Source of the DNA: an uncultured Peptostreptococcaceae bacterium
GTDB lineage: Bacteria > Bacillota > Clostridia > Peptostreptococcales > Peptostreptococcaceae
Assembly: GCA_947072565.1 (NCBI GenBank)
Contig: CAMTIM010000022.1
Span: 1 to 64,000 of the forward strand
DNA length: 64,000 nt
Direction of reading: 5' to 3'
This document shows, piece after piece, positions 15,325-23,779 of the stretch. Position numbers and translations under genes: made by a program. The first letter of the stretch is position 1. The number at the start of each line of letters is the position of its first letter. The notes beneath the pieces are model-generated. The model ran no database searches. It was not told the origin of the DNA and worked only from the letters and a program-made list of their open reading frames with translations.

Positions 15325-16562
15325 ATATTTTAGATGATTTGAATATATCTGAAACATCATTACTGTTAGAGCAAGACTTTGAGATGCATATAGACAAAAA
15401 TGTAAAAAAGCGAATTATGAATTCTGTAAAATCAAAATCGCAGTTACAATTTGAAAATAATGAAAATATATTACATAAGTTAAAAAATATTTTTAGTTCT
15501 CTATTTGTTAATAGAGGATTCGCAGTAATTATGACTATTTTTATGCTCATAACCGGAACTGTAAGGTATGTATCTACTACTACTCCAGTAGCTTATGTGT
15601 CCCTTGATATAAACCCTAGCATTGAACTAACTATAAACAAATTTAAAAAAGTTATTTCTTACGAAGCATATAATTCAGATGGTGCAATCTTATTAGATAA
15701 TAATGATAAACGTAATATTACTGTTGACAAAGCTATAAGCAATATCATTTCATCTGCCATAAGTAAAAAGTATTTATTAGATAATAATAATTCAATTATT
15801 GCTTTTACTACTATATCTAATAATTTAAATCTTAGAAAAACTCTTCAAGCTGATTTAAAAGATACGGTTAATAATACACTAAAAAATCAGTCTGTTGAAG
15901 CAAATGTTGTATCTTCAAACAATGATTTTAATAAAAGATTAGAAGCAAAAAATTTTGGCTTTACAGTTAGTAAATATACATTAGTTGAAGAACTAAAATT
16001 CTTAGATTCTAGTACTGTAATAAAAGATTATAAGAATGTTTCTATTATAAATATAGAAAAGAAGATTCTAGAGCTTAAAAACAATACTTCTAAAGAAAAT
16101 AATACCAATATTTCAAATTCAAAAAACAAAACTGACAACGTTAATGAAAATTCTAATAAAAATATTAACTCTAAGCCGACTGATAAATCTCCTAACAATA
16201 ATTCCACTACTATTGGAAATAAGGGGAATTTATCTAATAACAATAATAATAGTGGTAAAGGTAATTCATCTAATAACAATAGTAATAGCGGCAATAGTTC
16301 ATCTAATACTAATAGCAATAGTGGTAATAACGGTTCATCTAATAACAATAGTAATAGTGGTGACAACAGTTCATCTAATAACAATAGTAATAAAGGCAAC
16401 AACAATTCATCTAATAGCAATAGTAATAGCGGCAACAATAGTGATAGTGGTAACAATCGTCCAGATAAACACAAAAAACCTGGACATAACCATCATCATC
16501 AACATATAAATTATGGACACAACTACCATAATAAATATAACAATTATAGATACAATTACTAA
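15306..16562 (+). CDS. RsgI-type transmembrane anti-sigma factor
   Basis: 418 residues: a cytoplasmic N-terminal sigma-binding region (1-65), one membrane helix (about 71-88), then an extracytoplasmic domain opening with VAYVSLDINPSIEL (about 96-109), the hallmark of RsgI proteins. In studied RsgI proteins the Asn-Pro bond in this motif (here residues 103-104) is cut autoproteolytically as part of signalling. The C-terminal 120 residues before the tail are an Asn/Ser/Gly linker built from 11-residue repeats; the last 34 residues are rich in His (8) and Tyr (6). TTG start with AGGGGG upstream. Cognate of the sigma factor encoded just before. Confidence 0.88.
   Translation: MEDKLLDILDDLNISETSLLLEQDFEMHIDKNVKKRIMNSVKSKSQLQFENNENILHKLKNIFSSLFVNRGFAVIMTIFMLITGTVRYVSTTTPVAYVSLDINPSIELTINKFKKVISYEAYNSDGAILLDNNDKRNITVDKAISNIISSAISKKYLLDNNNSIIAFTTISNNLNLRKTLQADLKDTVNNTLKNQSVEANVVSSNNDFNKRLEAKNFGFTVSKYTLVEELKFLDSSTVIKDYKNVSIINIEKKILELKNNTSKENNTNISNSKNKTDNVNENSNKNINSKPTDKSPNNNSTTIGNKGNLSNNNNNSGKGNSSNNNSNSGNSSSNTNSNSGNNGSSNNNSNSGDNSSSNNNSNKGNNNSSNSNSNSGNNSDSGNNRPDKHKKPGHNHHHQHINYGHNYHNKYNNYRYNY
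16230..16456 (+). repeat. Coding minisatellite of about 33 bp (Asn/Ser/Gly repeats)
   Basis: Repeated units reading roughly TCATCTAATAACAATAGTAA followed by a variable AGTGGT/AGCGGC part encode SSNNNSNSG plus two variable residues, about seven times. They form the spacer of the anti-sigma factor. Such tracts change length easily by slippage, always in multiples of three bases here. Confidence 0.85.
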
Positions 16563-16598
16563 TAATATAATTTAAAATCATAGATTGGAGAAACAATA

Positions 16599-17771
16599 AT
16601 GAAGAAATCAAAAAAATTATCCCTATGCTCTATTGGAGTTGCAACATTAACTTTAGGTAGTATACTTAACACTCATGCTCAAGGGCTACAGGCTGAGACT
16701 TTGCAAAATCTTAATTTAAGAACTGGCCCAAGTACAAAAAATTCAATAATCTTAACTATATCAAAAGGTAGCACTATTGAAGTCTTGGAAAATTCAGATA
16801 TATGGGCAATTGTTAAATATAAAGGTACTGTTGGGTATGTATCTTCTCAATATATAAAGGAACAATTACCAGTAACTAAACCTTCATCACCTTCATCTCA
16901 AGAAAACAATAATAACAATGCTGAAACTATACTTATGGAATGCAATGTAGATTCATTAAATGTAAGAAAAGGTCCTTCTACTTCTGAATCTATCCTTGGC
17001 AAAATCGATAAAACAGATAGAGTTTACGTTGTTTATAAGACTAATAATGGATGGTCTAGAATAAAGTATAACAATGGATATGGATATGTTAGCTCTCAAT
17101 ATTTAATTAAAGTTAATAATAATTCAAATGAATCATCTCAAACAAAAACAATGATATGTGATACCAATTCTTTAAATATTAGAAAAGGTCCTTCTACTTC
17201 TGAAGCTGTTGTTGGACACTTTAATAAAGGTGATAAAGTATCTGTTGTTGAAAAGTTAAACAACAATTGGTATAAAATAAGTTTTAATAATCAATTTGCT
17301 TATGTTAGTAGCCAATATTTAACTAACAATACTTCTAATGACAATTCTAGCTCAAATGAAGTTTCTGATAAATTAACAACTATGATATGTAATACTACTT
17401 CTCTAAATATTAGAAAAGGAGCGTCTACTTCTCAAAGTATTGTTGGGCACCTTAACAAAGGTGACAAAGTAACTGTTGTTGAGAAGTTAAACAACAACTG
17501 GTCTAAAATAACATTTAATAATCAATTTGGTTATGTTAGTAGCCAGTATTTATCAGCTGCATCTTCAATACCTGTATCTAATAGCTTTATGAAATGCAAT
17601 ACTTATATGTTAAATGTACGAAAAGGACCTTCAGCTTCTGAAAGCATAGTGGGTAATTTAAGCAATGGTGATAAAGTTGAAATAGTATATCATTTAAACT
17701 CTGGATGGACTAGAATAAAATTTAATAATAAATTTGCTTATGTTAGCACTACTTATTTAGCTAATTTATAA
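16599..17771 (+). CDS. Secreted protein with five bacterial SH3 (SH3b) domains
   Basis: 390 residues. A signal peptide (1 to about 28: KKSKK, then a hydrophobic stretch, ending near HAQG) is followed by five SH3b repeats of about 60 residues (starting near 31, 106, 183, 260 and 332). Each contains LN(L/V/I)R(K/T)G.S and ends in (F/Y)xYVS(S/T)xYL. Short Ser/Asn linkers separate them, and there is no catalytic domain. SH3b domains bind peptidoglycan peptides, so this is a cell-wall-binding protein or adaptor. It lies 36 bases after the anti-sigma gene and is probably part of the same regulon. Confidence 0.93.
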   Translation: MKKSKKLSLCSIGVATLTLGSILNTHAQGLQAETLQNLNLRTGPSTKNSIILTISKGSTIEVLENSDIWAIVKYKGTVGYVSSQYIKEQLPVTKPSSPSSQENNNNNAETILMECNVDSLNVRKGPSTSESILGKIDKTDRVYVVYKTNNGWSRIKYNNGYGYVSSQYLIKVNNNSNESSQTKTMICDTNSLNIRKGPSTSEAVVGHFNKGDKVSVVEKLNNNWYKISFNNQFAYVSSQYLTNNTSNDNSSSNEVSDKLTTMICNTTSLNIRKGASTSQSIVGHLNKGDKVTVVEKLNNNWSKITFNNQFGYVSSQYLSAASSIPVSNSFMKCNTYMLNVRKGPSASESIVGNLSNGDKVEIVYHLNSGWTRIKFNNKFAYVSTTYLANL

Positions 17772-17795
17772 TTATATATTAACTAAATAAAAATA

Positions 17796-17841
17796 AATAA
17801 GCCTATGAAAATTAATATTTATCAATTCTCATAGGCTTATT
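17796..17841. terminator. Bidirectional terminator between SH3b gene and tcyP
   Basis: AATAAGCCTATGA (17796-17808) pairs with TCATAGGCTTATT (17829-17841). A and T tracts on the two sides let it serve both convergent genes. Confidence 0.88.
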
Positions 17842-19215
17842 TTATGCACTTTTTATATTATCTTTATCTATTTTATCCAATGAATTCGCTACAGCTATAG
17901 CTGTAGTCATTGTTCCATTTACGTTTAACATAGTACGTCCCATGTCTAATATTGGGTCTATTGCTATGATGCCTCCTACAAGCGGGAAATACGCTCCCAT
18001 TCCCATTCCTGATATAACTACTGATACTGCCATTGTTGCAGTTCCAGGTATTCCAGCAATTCCTAAAGAACTTATAGTTACAACTATTACAAGCATCGCA
18101 TAGAAACTAAAATTCATTTCAATACCTGCCATATTAGCTATAGTAACTGCCATTAATGCTGGGTATATTCCTGCGCACCCATTCATTCCCATATTAGAAC
18201 CTAAACTACCTACGAAACTTGCAGTTCCTGAATCAACTCCAACATTATCTGTTAAAGTCTCTATAGTTACAGGTAATGTTCCTACACTTGAACGAGATGT
18301 AAATGCTAGTATCAATGCTTTTGAAACATTTTTTAGATATGTCTTTGGATTTACTCCATTTATCCAAACTATTGCTAAATGTATAATAAACATTATACCA
18401 ACACTTATATAAAGAGCAATTATAAAATCTACTACTCCAAATATCGACTGTATACCATTCTCTGCTATAGTGTTTGCCATTAATGCTATTACTGCATAAG
18501 GCATAAACTTTATGATAGTTATTGCTACACTTACTATTACTTTATAAAATGCCTCTACTAAGTCTGTAAGTGGTTTTATAATGCTAGAATACTTTTTGTT
18601 AAGTCTTTTTATCGCTAAACCTATAAATGCTGCAAATATTACTATTGCCACTATGTTCGCTTCTGCCATAGCTTTTACAGGATTTGATGGTAATAAACCT
18701 CTTAAAGTATCTACTATGGGTGATATTTCTCTTATTTGTTCTGTAGCTTTTACTACTTGACTACCTGTTCCTAGGTTAAGTAAATTACCAACTACTATTC
18801 CTACTATTGCTGCTATAGCTGTTGTTCCTAATAACATAATTATAGATCTTGATGTTAATTTTGATAAATTTTCACCTTCATTCATATTCATTATAACTCT
18901 TATAATTGACACAAATACTAAAGGTACTACTAACATTTTTAAAAGATCCATAAATCCATATCCAAGTAATCCATACCATTTTGAAACTTCAGTTATCCAA
19001 GCTATTTTAGATGGATCTTGTGGAAATTTTGCTACATATTGAATTATAATTCCTAAACCTATACCTAATAAAGTAGATACTATCATCAACTTTGTAAAAT
19101 TAAGCTTACTTTTTATCTTGCTTGTTAAAAATAATAATCCTATTAATGCGATAATAAATATTACTGTTTTTATATCTGTTATCATTATAAATTGTGAAAA
19201 AAATGTACTGTCCAT
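17842..19215 (-). CDS. tcyP: L-cystine/dicarboxylate-type sodium symporter (TcyP-like, DAACS family)
   Basis: A 457-residue transporter of the dicarboxylate/amino acid:cation symporter family with about eight membrane helices and two re-entrant loops. Diagnostic stretches are LLKMLVVPLVFVSIIRVI (about 90-107), AFTSRSSVGTLPVTIETL (about 300) and GTATMAVSVVISGMG followed by DPILDMGRTMLNVNG. The N-terminal arrangement and length match TcyP of Bacillus, which takes up cystine. An 18-bp inverted repeat covers the region just before its ribosome-binding site. Gene symbol assigned by family resemblance. Confidence 0.85.
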   Translation of the reverse strand: MDSTFFSQFIMITDIKTVIFIIALIGLLFLTSKIKSKLNFTKLMIVSTLLGIGLGIIIQYVAKFPQDPSKIAWITEVSKWYGLLGYGFMDLLKMLVVPLVFVSIIRVIMNMNEGENLSKLTSRSIIMLLGTTAIAAIVGIVVGNLLNLGTGSQVVKATEQIREISPIVDTLRGLLPSNPVKAMAEANIVAIVIFAAFIGLAIKRLNKKYSSIIKPLTDLVEAFYKVIVSVAITIIKFMPYAVIALMANTIAENGIQSIFGVVDFIIALYISVGIMFIIHLAIVWINGVNPKTYLKNVSKALILAFTSRSSVGTLPVTIETLTDNVGVDSGTASFVGSLGSNMGMNGCAGIYPALMAVTIANMAGIEMNFSFYAMLVIVVTISSLGIAGIPGTATMAVSVVISGMGMGAYFPLVGGIIAIDPILDMGRTMLNVNGTMTTAIAVANSLDKIDKDNIKSA

Positions 19216-19232
19216 AAACTTGCCTCCTATTA

Positions 19233-19278
19233 ATTATCATTTTGATAATAACTATTTTACTATTATCAAAATGATAAT
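19233..19278 (-). promoter_or_regulatory. Large inverted repeat upstream of the cystine symporter
   Basis: Positions 19233-19250 and 19261-19278 are perfect 18-bp reverse complements separated by 10 bases. Each arm itself contains an ATTATC/GATAAT inverted repeat, so there are effectively two copies of one palindromic site in opposite orientation. It lies 5 bases upstream of the AGGAGG of the symporter gene. The half-site resembles Fur-family hexamers but in the opposite arrangement. It may be a double operator or an RNA hairpin; the binding factor is not known. Confidence 0.75.
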
Positions 19279-19312
19279 GCAAGCATTTTTTTAATTTACA
19301 CTAATTTTATTA

Positions 19313-20344
19313 TTAATTACCAAGTTCAAATTTTTTATTCATTAATTTAAAATTGTCTTTTAATCCTTTTGTTGTATATACTTTTTTGTCTTTTGTTATA
19401 AAAACTGCATCTACATTTTCTATATCTTCTACTAACTTTAATCCTTCTTTTAACCCTTTTGTAAATATTAAAGTTGATAGTGCATCTGCATCGGTTGATT
19501 TTTGTGCTACTATTGAAACACCTGCTATTTCGGTTTCATAAGGATATCCTGTTTTTGGATTTAATATATGATGATATTTAACTCCATCTTTTTCGATAAA
19601 TCTCTCATAAACACCACTTGTAACAACTGACTTATCAGAAACCTCTATTGATCCAACTACATTTCCTCTACTATCAAATGGGTCTTGAATACCTATATTC
19701 CACTTTTTATTTTCTTCTTTTGAACCCACTGCATATATGTTACCACCCAAATCAACAATAGCCCTCTTTACATTTTCTTCTTTTAATATTCTAGCAACTT
19801 CATCAGTAGCATACCCCTTAGCTATACTTCCTAAGTCTAACATCATTCCTTTTTGAGTTAAAAATGCTTCATGAGTAGAATCATTCATCTGAATCTTAGA
19901 ATAACCAACATATTTTATAGTATCTTCTACCTCTTGTTTAGTTGGTACTTTAGCTTGTGGCAGTCCTATACTCCATAGTTTAACTAAAGGTCCAATAGAA
20001 ATATCATATCCTCCATTAGACAACTTTGAATACTCTAATCCTTTTTTAATAATATCGTAGCTAGTTTCACTAAGCTTCACTTTTTGTATTCCTGCATTTT
20101 CATTTAATTTATCCAGCTCTGTTCCATTTTTATTTATACTAACCAAATTTTCTATCTCACTTATACGTTTGAATACTTTATCTAATATTTTTTGGCTTTC
20201 ATTTTCATATAAAGTAACTTTGATTACTGTTCCCATCATTAATTCAGTTCTCGTTACTGGTTCATTTGACTTTGTAGATTTACACCCAGCTAAGTTTATA
20301 GCTAAAACAAAAATTATAACCATAAAAATCGTCTTTTTTTTCAT
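19313..20344 (-). CDS. apbE: FAD:protein FMN transferase, lipoprotein
   Basis: 343 residues with a lipoprotein signal (hydrophobic stretch, then LAGC, modified Cys21). The ApbE domain fills the rest: MGTVIKVTLY near the start, KGYATDEVARIL mid-protein, HHILNPKTGYP, and the catalytic region DADALSTLIF. ApbE moves FMN from FAD onto a threonine of extracytoplasmic target proteins such as RnfG/NqrC. It is divergent from a NusG_II-domain gene and a Gx-transporter gene, a set often seen with membrane electron-transfer systems. No flavinylation target (D-G-A-T-type protein) is in the window. Confidence 0.95.
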   Translation of the reverse strand: MKKKTIFMVIIFVLAINLAGCKSTKSNEPVTRTELMMGTVIKVTLYENESQKILDKVFKRISEIENLVSINKNGTELDKLNENAGIQKVKLSETSYDIIKKGLEYSKLSNGGYDISIGPLVKLWSIGLPQAKVPTKQEVEDTIKYVGYSKIQMNDSTHEAFLTQKGMMLDLGSIAKGYATDEVARILKEENVKRAIVDLGGNIYAVGSKEENKKWNIGIQDPFDSRGNVVGSIEVSDKSVVTSGVYERFIEKDGVKYHHILNPKTGYPYETEIAGVSIVAQKSTDADALSTLIFTKGLKEGLKLVEDIENVDAVFITKDKKVYTTKGLKDNFKLMNKKFELGN

Positions 20345-20530
20345 AATACTCTCCCTTTTGATAACGTTTTATTATTTATGTAATATATTATACACCTTTT
20401 TTATTATCTTCTATTAGTACTTTTTAAAGCATATATAATTTTTATCTTGCTAAATTGCTTTTAAATAACTTAAACTTTAGTTAGTAAAACTTTTAGTTTT
20501 ATTAATTAAAATATTAAGGAGAACTTTTTA

Positions 20531-20926
20531 ATGAAAACTTTGAAAAAACTTGATATAGTTATCATTTTATTTCTTATAGTTTTATCCTTTATTCCACAGC
20601 TTATATTTTCAAAAACATTATCTGCTGATTTAAGTACAACCTATGCTAACATAACACTCGCAGGTAAATTTTATGATAATATACCTTTATCGTCATTTAA
20701 GGGAGAAAAAACATTTGTTATAAAAACTAAATATGGAAAAAATACCGTCTTAGTAAAAGATGATACAATACAAATAGTGGATGCTGATTGTAAAGATTCT
20801 CTATGTGTTAATCAAGGTATAGCATCTAAAGTGGGTCAAAGCATTGTATGCCTTCCTCATAAATTAATAATAGAAATTAAAGGAGATGAAAAAGATAGTT
20901 CGTCTGATATGATACTGTCGCATTAA
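20531..20926 (+). CDS. NusG domain II-containing membrane-anchored protein
   Basis: 131 residues: one N-terminal membrane helix (about 10-27) and an outward-facing domain of the NusG_II type (about 40-120). Landmarks are IQIVDADCKDSLCVNQG and SIVCLPHKLIIEIKG; the Cys pair DCKDSLC and the cysteine of VCLPHK are conserved in this family. Unrelated in function to transcription factor NusG. ATG follows AAGGAGAA. Adjacent to apbE (divergent) and followed after 4 bases by a Gx-transporter gene, the arrangement of EetA/EetB-like proteins in flavin electron-transfer loci. Confidence 0.85.
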   Translation: MKTLKKLDIVIILFLIVLSFIPQLIFSKTLSADLSTTYANITLAGKFYDNIPLSSFKGEKTFVIKTKYGKNTVLVKDDTIQIVDADCKDSLCVNQGIASKVGQSIVCLPHKLIIEIKGDEKDSSSDMILSH

Positions 20927-20930
20927 TATT

Positions 20931-21473
20931 ATGAAATTAAATAAGACTTCTAAAATGGTTTATATGTCCTTACTCGTATCGATGGCTTTGATACTTTCTT
21001 TAATTGAACGTATGATACCTGTACCATTTATAACTCCTGGTGCTAAACTGGGTTTAGCCAACCTAGTCATAATAATATCAGTTTATACATTAGATAGTTA
21101 TAAAGATTCTTTTACCGTGCTACTTTTAAGACTATTTTTAGCATCTATGCTTGGTGGCAATGTATCTATGCTACTATATAGTGCTACTGGTGGAATTTTA
21201 AGCTTTATGGCTACTCTTATAGTCAAGGAACTTGGAGGCAAGCACGTATCTATAATAGGTGTTAGCGCATCTGCTGCTGTTTTTCATAATGTAGGTCAGC
21301 TACTTGCAGCTTCGTTTATACTAAATAACTTTAATATGTTTTTATACCTTCCTATTTTATCTGGGGTAGGTATTGGTACAGGTATATTCGTGGGATTATC
21401 TGCTAATTATCTATTATCCCACCTTTTAAAATTACCTTATTTTAAAAGCAAATTAGATTTAAAAAGTAATTAA
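20931..21473 (+). CDS. Gx transporter family membrane protein (HepS-like)
   Basis: 180 residues with five or six membrane helices. Signature stretches are ERMIPVPFITPGAKLGLANLV near the N-terminus, LGGNVSMLLYSATGG, and SASAAVFHNVGQLLAASFIL. The family is annotated either as Gx transporter or as heptaprenyl diphosphate synthase component I. It starts 4 bases after the NusG_II gene, so the two are coupled. With ApbE next door, a role in membrane redox (quinone or flavin) metabolism is likely but inferred. Confidence 0.85.
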   Translation: MKLNKTSKMVYMSLLVSMALILSLIERMIPVPFITPGAKLGLANLVIIISVYTLDSYKDSFTVLLLRLFLASMLGGNVSMLLYSATGGILSFMATLIVKELGGKHVSIIGVSASAAVFHNVGQLLAASFILNNFNMFLYLPILSGVGIGTGIFVGLSANYLLSHLLKLPYFKSKLDLKSN

Positions 21474-21483
21474 TCTCAATATA

Positions 21484-21557
21484 AAAACTGAGCTACTTAT
21501 TTGTTATTTTAGTATTATGACTAAATATTATTAACAAACTAGTGCTCAGTTTTTTAT
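21484..21557. terminator. Bidirectional terminator
   Basis: AAAACTGAGC (21484-21493) pairs with GCTCAGTTTT (21544-21553), enclosing a smaller TTGTTA/TAACAA stem. It ends the Gx-transporter transcript and the convergent methyltransferase transcript. Confidence 0.85.
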
Positions 21558-22720
21558 TATATTAAATTATCTTCTTTTAATAAATTATATAAAGTGGGTT
21601 TAAATTTAAATTCATTCATTAAATTATTAACTTCATTCAAAGCTTTTTCTCTTTTTTCGCTAGATATATTTCCTTTAGATGCTCTAATTAATATATTCTT
21701 AGGCGAATGTGCTATATCTATAAATTCTAAAAGTTGTGTCTTATATCCTAAGTGTTCTAATAAATTAGCTCTAACTGCATCTGTCATAAGTGCAGCTACC
21801 CTTTCTTGTACTATTCCATACTTTGTAAGTAAAGATAGAGATTCAGATTGCATTTGAGCATTAAATTCATGTTGGCAACAAGGAACTGAGAAAATCATCT
21901 TAGTATTCCACTTTACTGCATTATATAAAGCATAATCTGTAGCTGTATCACATGCATGTAGTGTTATTACCATATCCACCTTATTGTTATACTTAAATCC
22001 ATTTATATCGCCTAATTCAAATTTTAAATTTTCATAATTATATCTTTTAGCTATTTCATTACACTTTTGAATAACATCTGCCTTTAAATCTAATCCTATC
22101 ATTTTAACATTAATTTTTTTAATCTCCACAAAGTAGTAATAAAGTACAAATGTTAAATAAGATTTTCCACATCCAAAATCTAATATAGTAAGTTCTTTAT
22201 GATCATTCTTTTTAACCTCATCGTCAATAACTTCTATAAATCTGTTTATTTGCTTATATTTATCATATTTTGAATTTACTACTTTACCATCTTTAGTAAA
22301 TACACCTAAGTCTATAAGAGGTTGTATTATCATACCTTCTTTTAAGATATAATTTTTTTCTTTGTTGTGACTTTTGTTAGCAAGTTTTGCATTATCACCC
22401 TTTTTCTTACCTAAAAACACCTTTCCTTTTTTAGATATTTTAAGATCGAATGTAGTACTCTCTGACCAAGCTGCAAGCTGCTTATAATCTTCTTTTATAT
22501 ACCCCATGATTTTTTCTTTTAATTCTTCTTTATCAATATTTTCATGAAATACTTGCTTGTCTGTATATTTTTCTATTTGGTAGTATTGATTTTTATTACT
22601 TTCTTTTAGAGTCGCATTTATTTTGTTGTACTCTACATCTTTACTTTTTTTGTTGCTAATAACTAACTTTATAATTTCCTGTTGTGTTATTTCATCAATT
22701 GCCTTTATTAGTTCTTCCAT
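21557..22720 (-). CDS. SAM-dependent methyltransferase
   Basis: 387 residues. The N-terminal 150 are helical and lysine-rich. A Rossmann methyltransferase domain starts near 175 with motif I LDFGCGKSYLT, then GLDLKADVI, DMVITLHACDTATDYAL and FSVPCCQHEFN. The HACDTATD and PCCQHE motifs place it with the methyltransferase_32-type proteins (relatives of METTL25/GSTCD), thought to act on RNA or protein. Target unknown. Monocistronic. Confidence 0.85.
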   Translation of the reverse strand: MEELIKAIDEITQQEIIKLVISNKKSKDVEYNKINATLKESNKNQYYQIEKYTDKQVFHENIDKEELKEKIMGYIKEDYKQLAAWSESTTFDLKISKKGKVFLGKKKGDNAKLANKSHNKEKNYILKEGMIIQPLIDLGVFTKDGKVVNSKYDKYKQINRFIEVIDDEVKKNDHKELTILDFGCGKSYLTFVLYYYFVEIKKINVKMIGLDLKADVIQKCNEIAKRYNYENLKFELGDINGFKYNNKVDMVITLHACDTATDYALYNAVKWNTKMIFSVPCCQHEFNAQMQSESLSLLTKYGIVQERVAALMTDAVRANLLEHLGYKTQLLEFIDIAHSPKNILIRASKGNISSEKREKALNEVNNLMNEFKFKPTLYNLLKEDNLI

Positions 22721-22837
22721 TTTAATACACCTTACCGTTCTTTTTTATTAAGTTCTATCTACTATATTATTATATATATATGATTAATTCAAACTCATTT
22801 TTATACTATACCTTTTATATTTATATAATAATACAAA

Positions 22838-22865
22838 AAGCATCCAATATAAATATTGGATGCTA
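22838..22865 (-). terminator. Terminator after CPBP protease gene
   Basis: GCATCCAATAT and ATATTGGATGC (about 22840-22863) form an 11-bp stem. On the minus strand a TTTTT tract follows. Confidence 0.88.
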
Positions 22866-22872
22866 TATATAA

Positions 22873-23664
22873 CTATGTTAATTTTCTAGTTTCATTAATA
22901 CTTATGGTCTTATTTTTTTCTTGTTTTATAATTGATATCCATAAAATAGTTCCTACTATAATATTTAAAACTAAAATTAATGAACTAATATTTAATGATT
23001 TATACCCAACTAATACTGAAGATACACCTACAAAGTTCCATAAAGAATGAAATGCTATTATTGGCCATAAATTATTCAACTTAATTGCTAAAGACACAAA
23101 TGAAAACCCTAGTAATCCTGAATATATCATTTGAGCAAATACAGCACCTAAAGGCATTCCCATAAATATATTTACAACATGTATAATCGAAAACCAAAAT
23201 GTACTTAAAATCATTAATTTTAAAATATTGTCTTTTGAATTAACCTTTGTAAGTAATATTCCTCTAAATATAACTTCTTCACAAAATCCTACTAATAAAG
23301 TTGCTATAAAATTTATTCCTAATTTCGCCCACATAATGTTGGTAAATGATTCAGAAGTTGTATAAATATATTTGAAAAAATCAGTTAATATTAATGTTAT
23401 CAATATTAAGTATGGTATAAACCATATTATACTTTTAAAATTTATTTTACTAAACCCTATATTTCTCCATCCATAATATTTTTTTACTATATAAACTATA
23501 GCAAGTGCCCCTATAAGCTGAATTATAAACGAGACTACTAATATTTCAAAATCAGTTCTATTTTTTGATAAAATATTACTGTTTATGTAATTACCAATTC
23601 CCATAGTAATTATGTAAATAATTATAGGAACAAATTTTTTATTTTTATCATTCATCTTTTTCAC
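22873..23664 (-). CDS. CPBP family intramembrane glutamic endopeptidase
   Basis: 263 residues and about eight membrane helices. The three family motifs are present: EEVIFRGIL (about 129-137, with the paired catalytic glutamates), FSIIHVVNIF (about 158-167) and FHSLWNFVG (about 206-214). Related to Rce1 and bacterial Abi proteins; substrates unknown here. Monocistronic, downstream of no obvious partner. Confidence 0.92.
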   Translation of the reverse strand: MKKMNDKNKKFVPIIIYIITMGIGNYINSNILSKNRTDFEILVVSFIIQLIGALAIVYIVKKYYGWRNIGFSKINFKSIIWFIPYLILITLILTDFFKYIYTTSESFTNIMWAKLGINFIATLLVGFCEEVIFRGILLTKVNSKDNILKLMILSTFWFSIIHVVNIFMGMPLGAVFAQMIYSGLLGFSFVSLAIKLNNLWPIIAFHSLWNFVGVSSVLVGYKSLNISSLILVLNIIVGTILWISIIKQEKNKTISINETRKLT

Positions 23665-23779
23665 CTAACATTTAAAAGTTATAAAATATAATTTTCTAAC
23701 AAACTAAAATATTTTCTACTTTATTATTTTTTTATTTGATAAGAACAAACAAATAATATTTTAATAATCAAAATAACTA

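Noticed and set aside
15143-15550. A minus-strand frame of 135 codons over the sigma/anti-sigma junction
   Set aside because: Its internal repeat only reflects the 42-bp duplication, it opposes two recognised genes and lacks a ribosome-binding site.
16230-16456. CRISPR-like repeat array
   Set aside because: Units are 33 bp, in frame, without unique spacers, and encode a low-complexity protein linker.
16028-16509. Leucine-rich and isoleucine-rich long frames overlapping the anti-sigma gene
   Set aside because: They are the other-frame reading of the Asn/Ser/Gly coding repeats and have no ribosome-binding sites.
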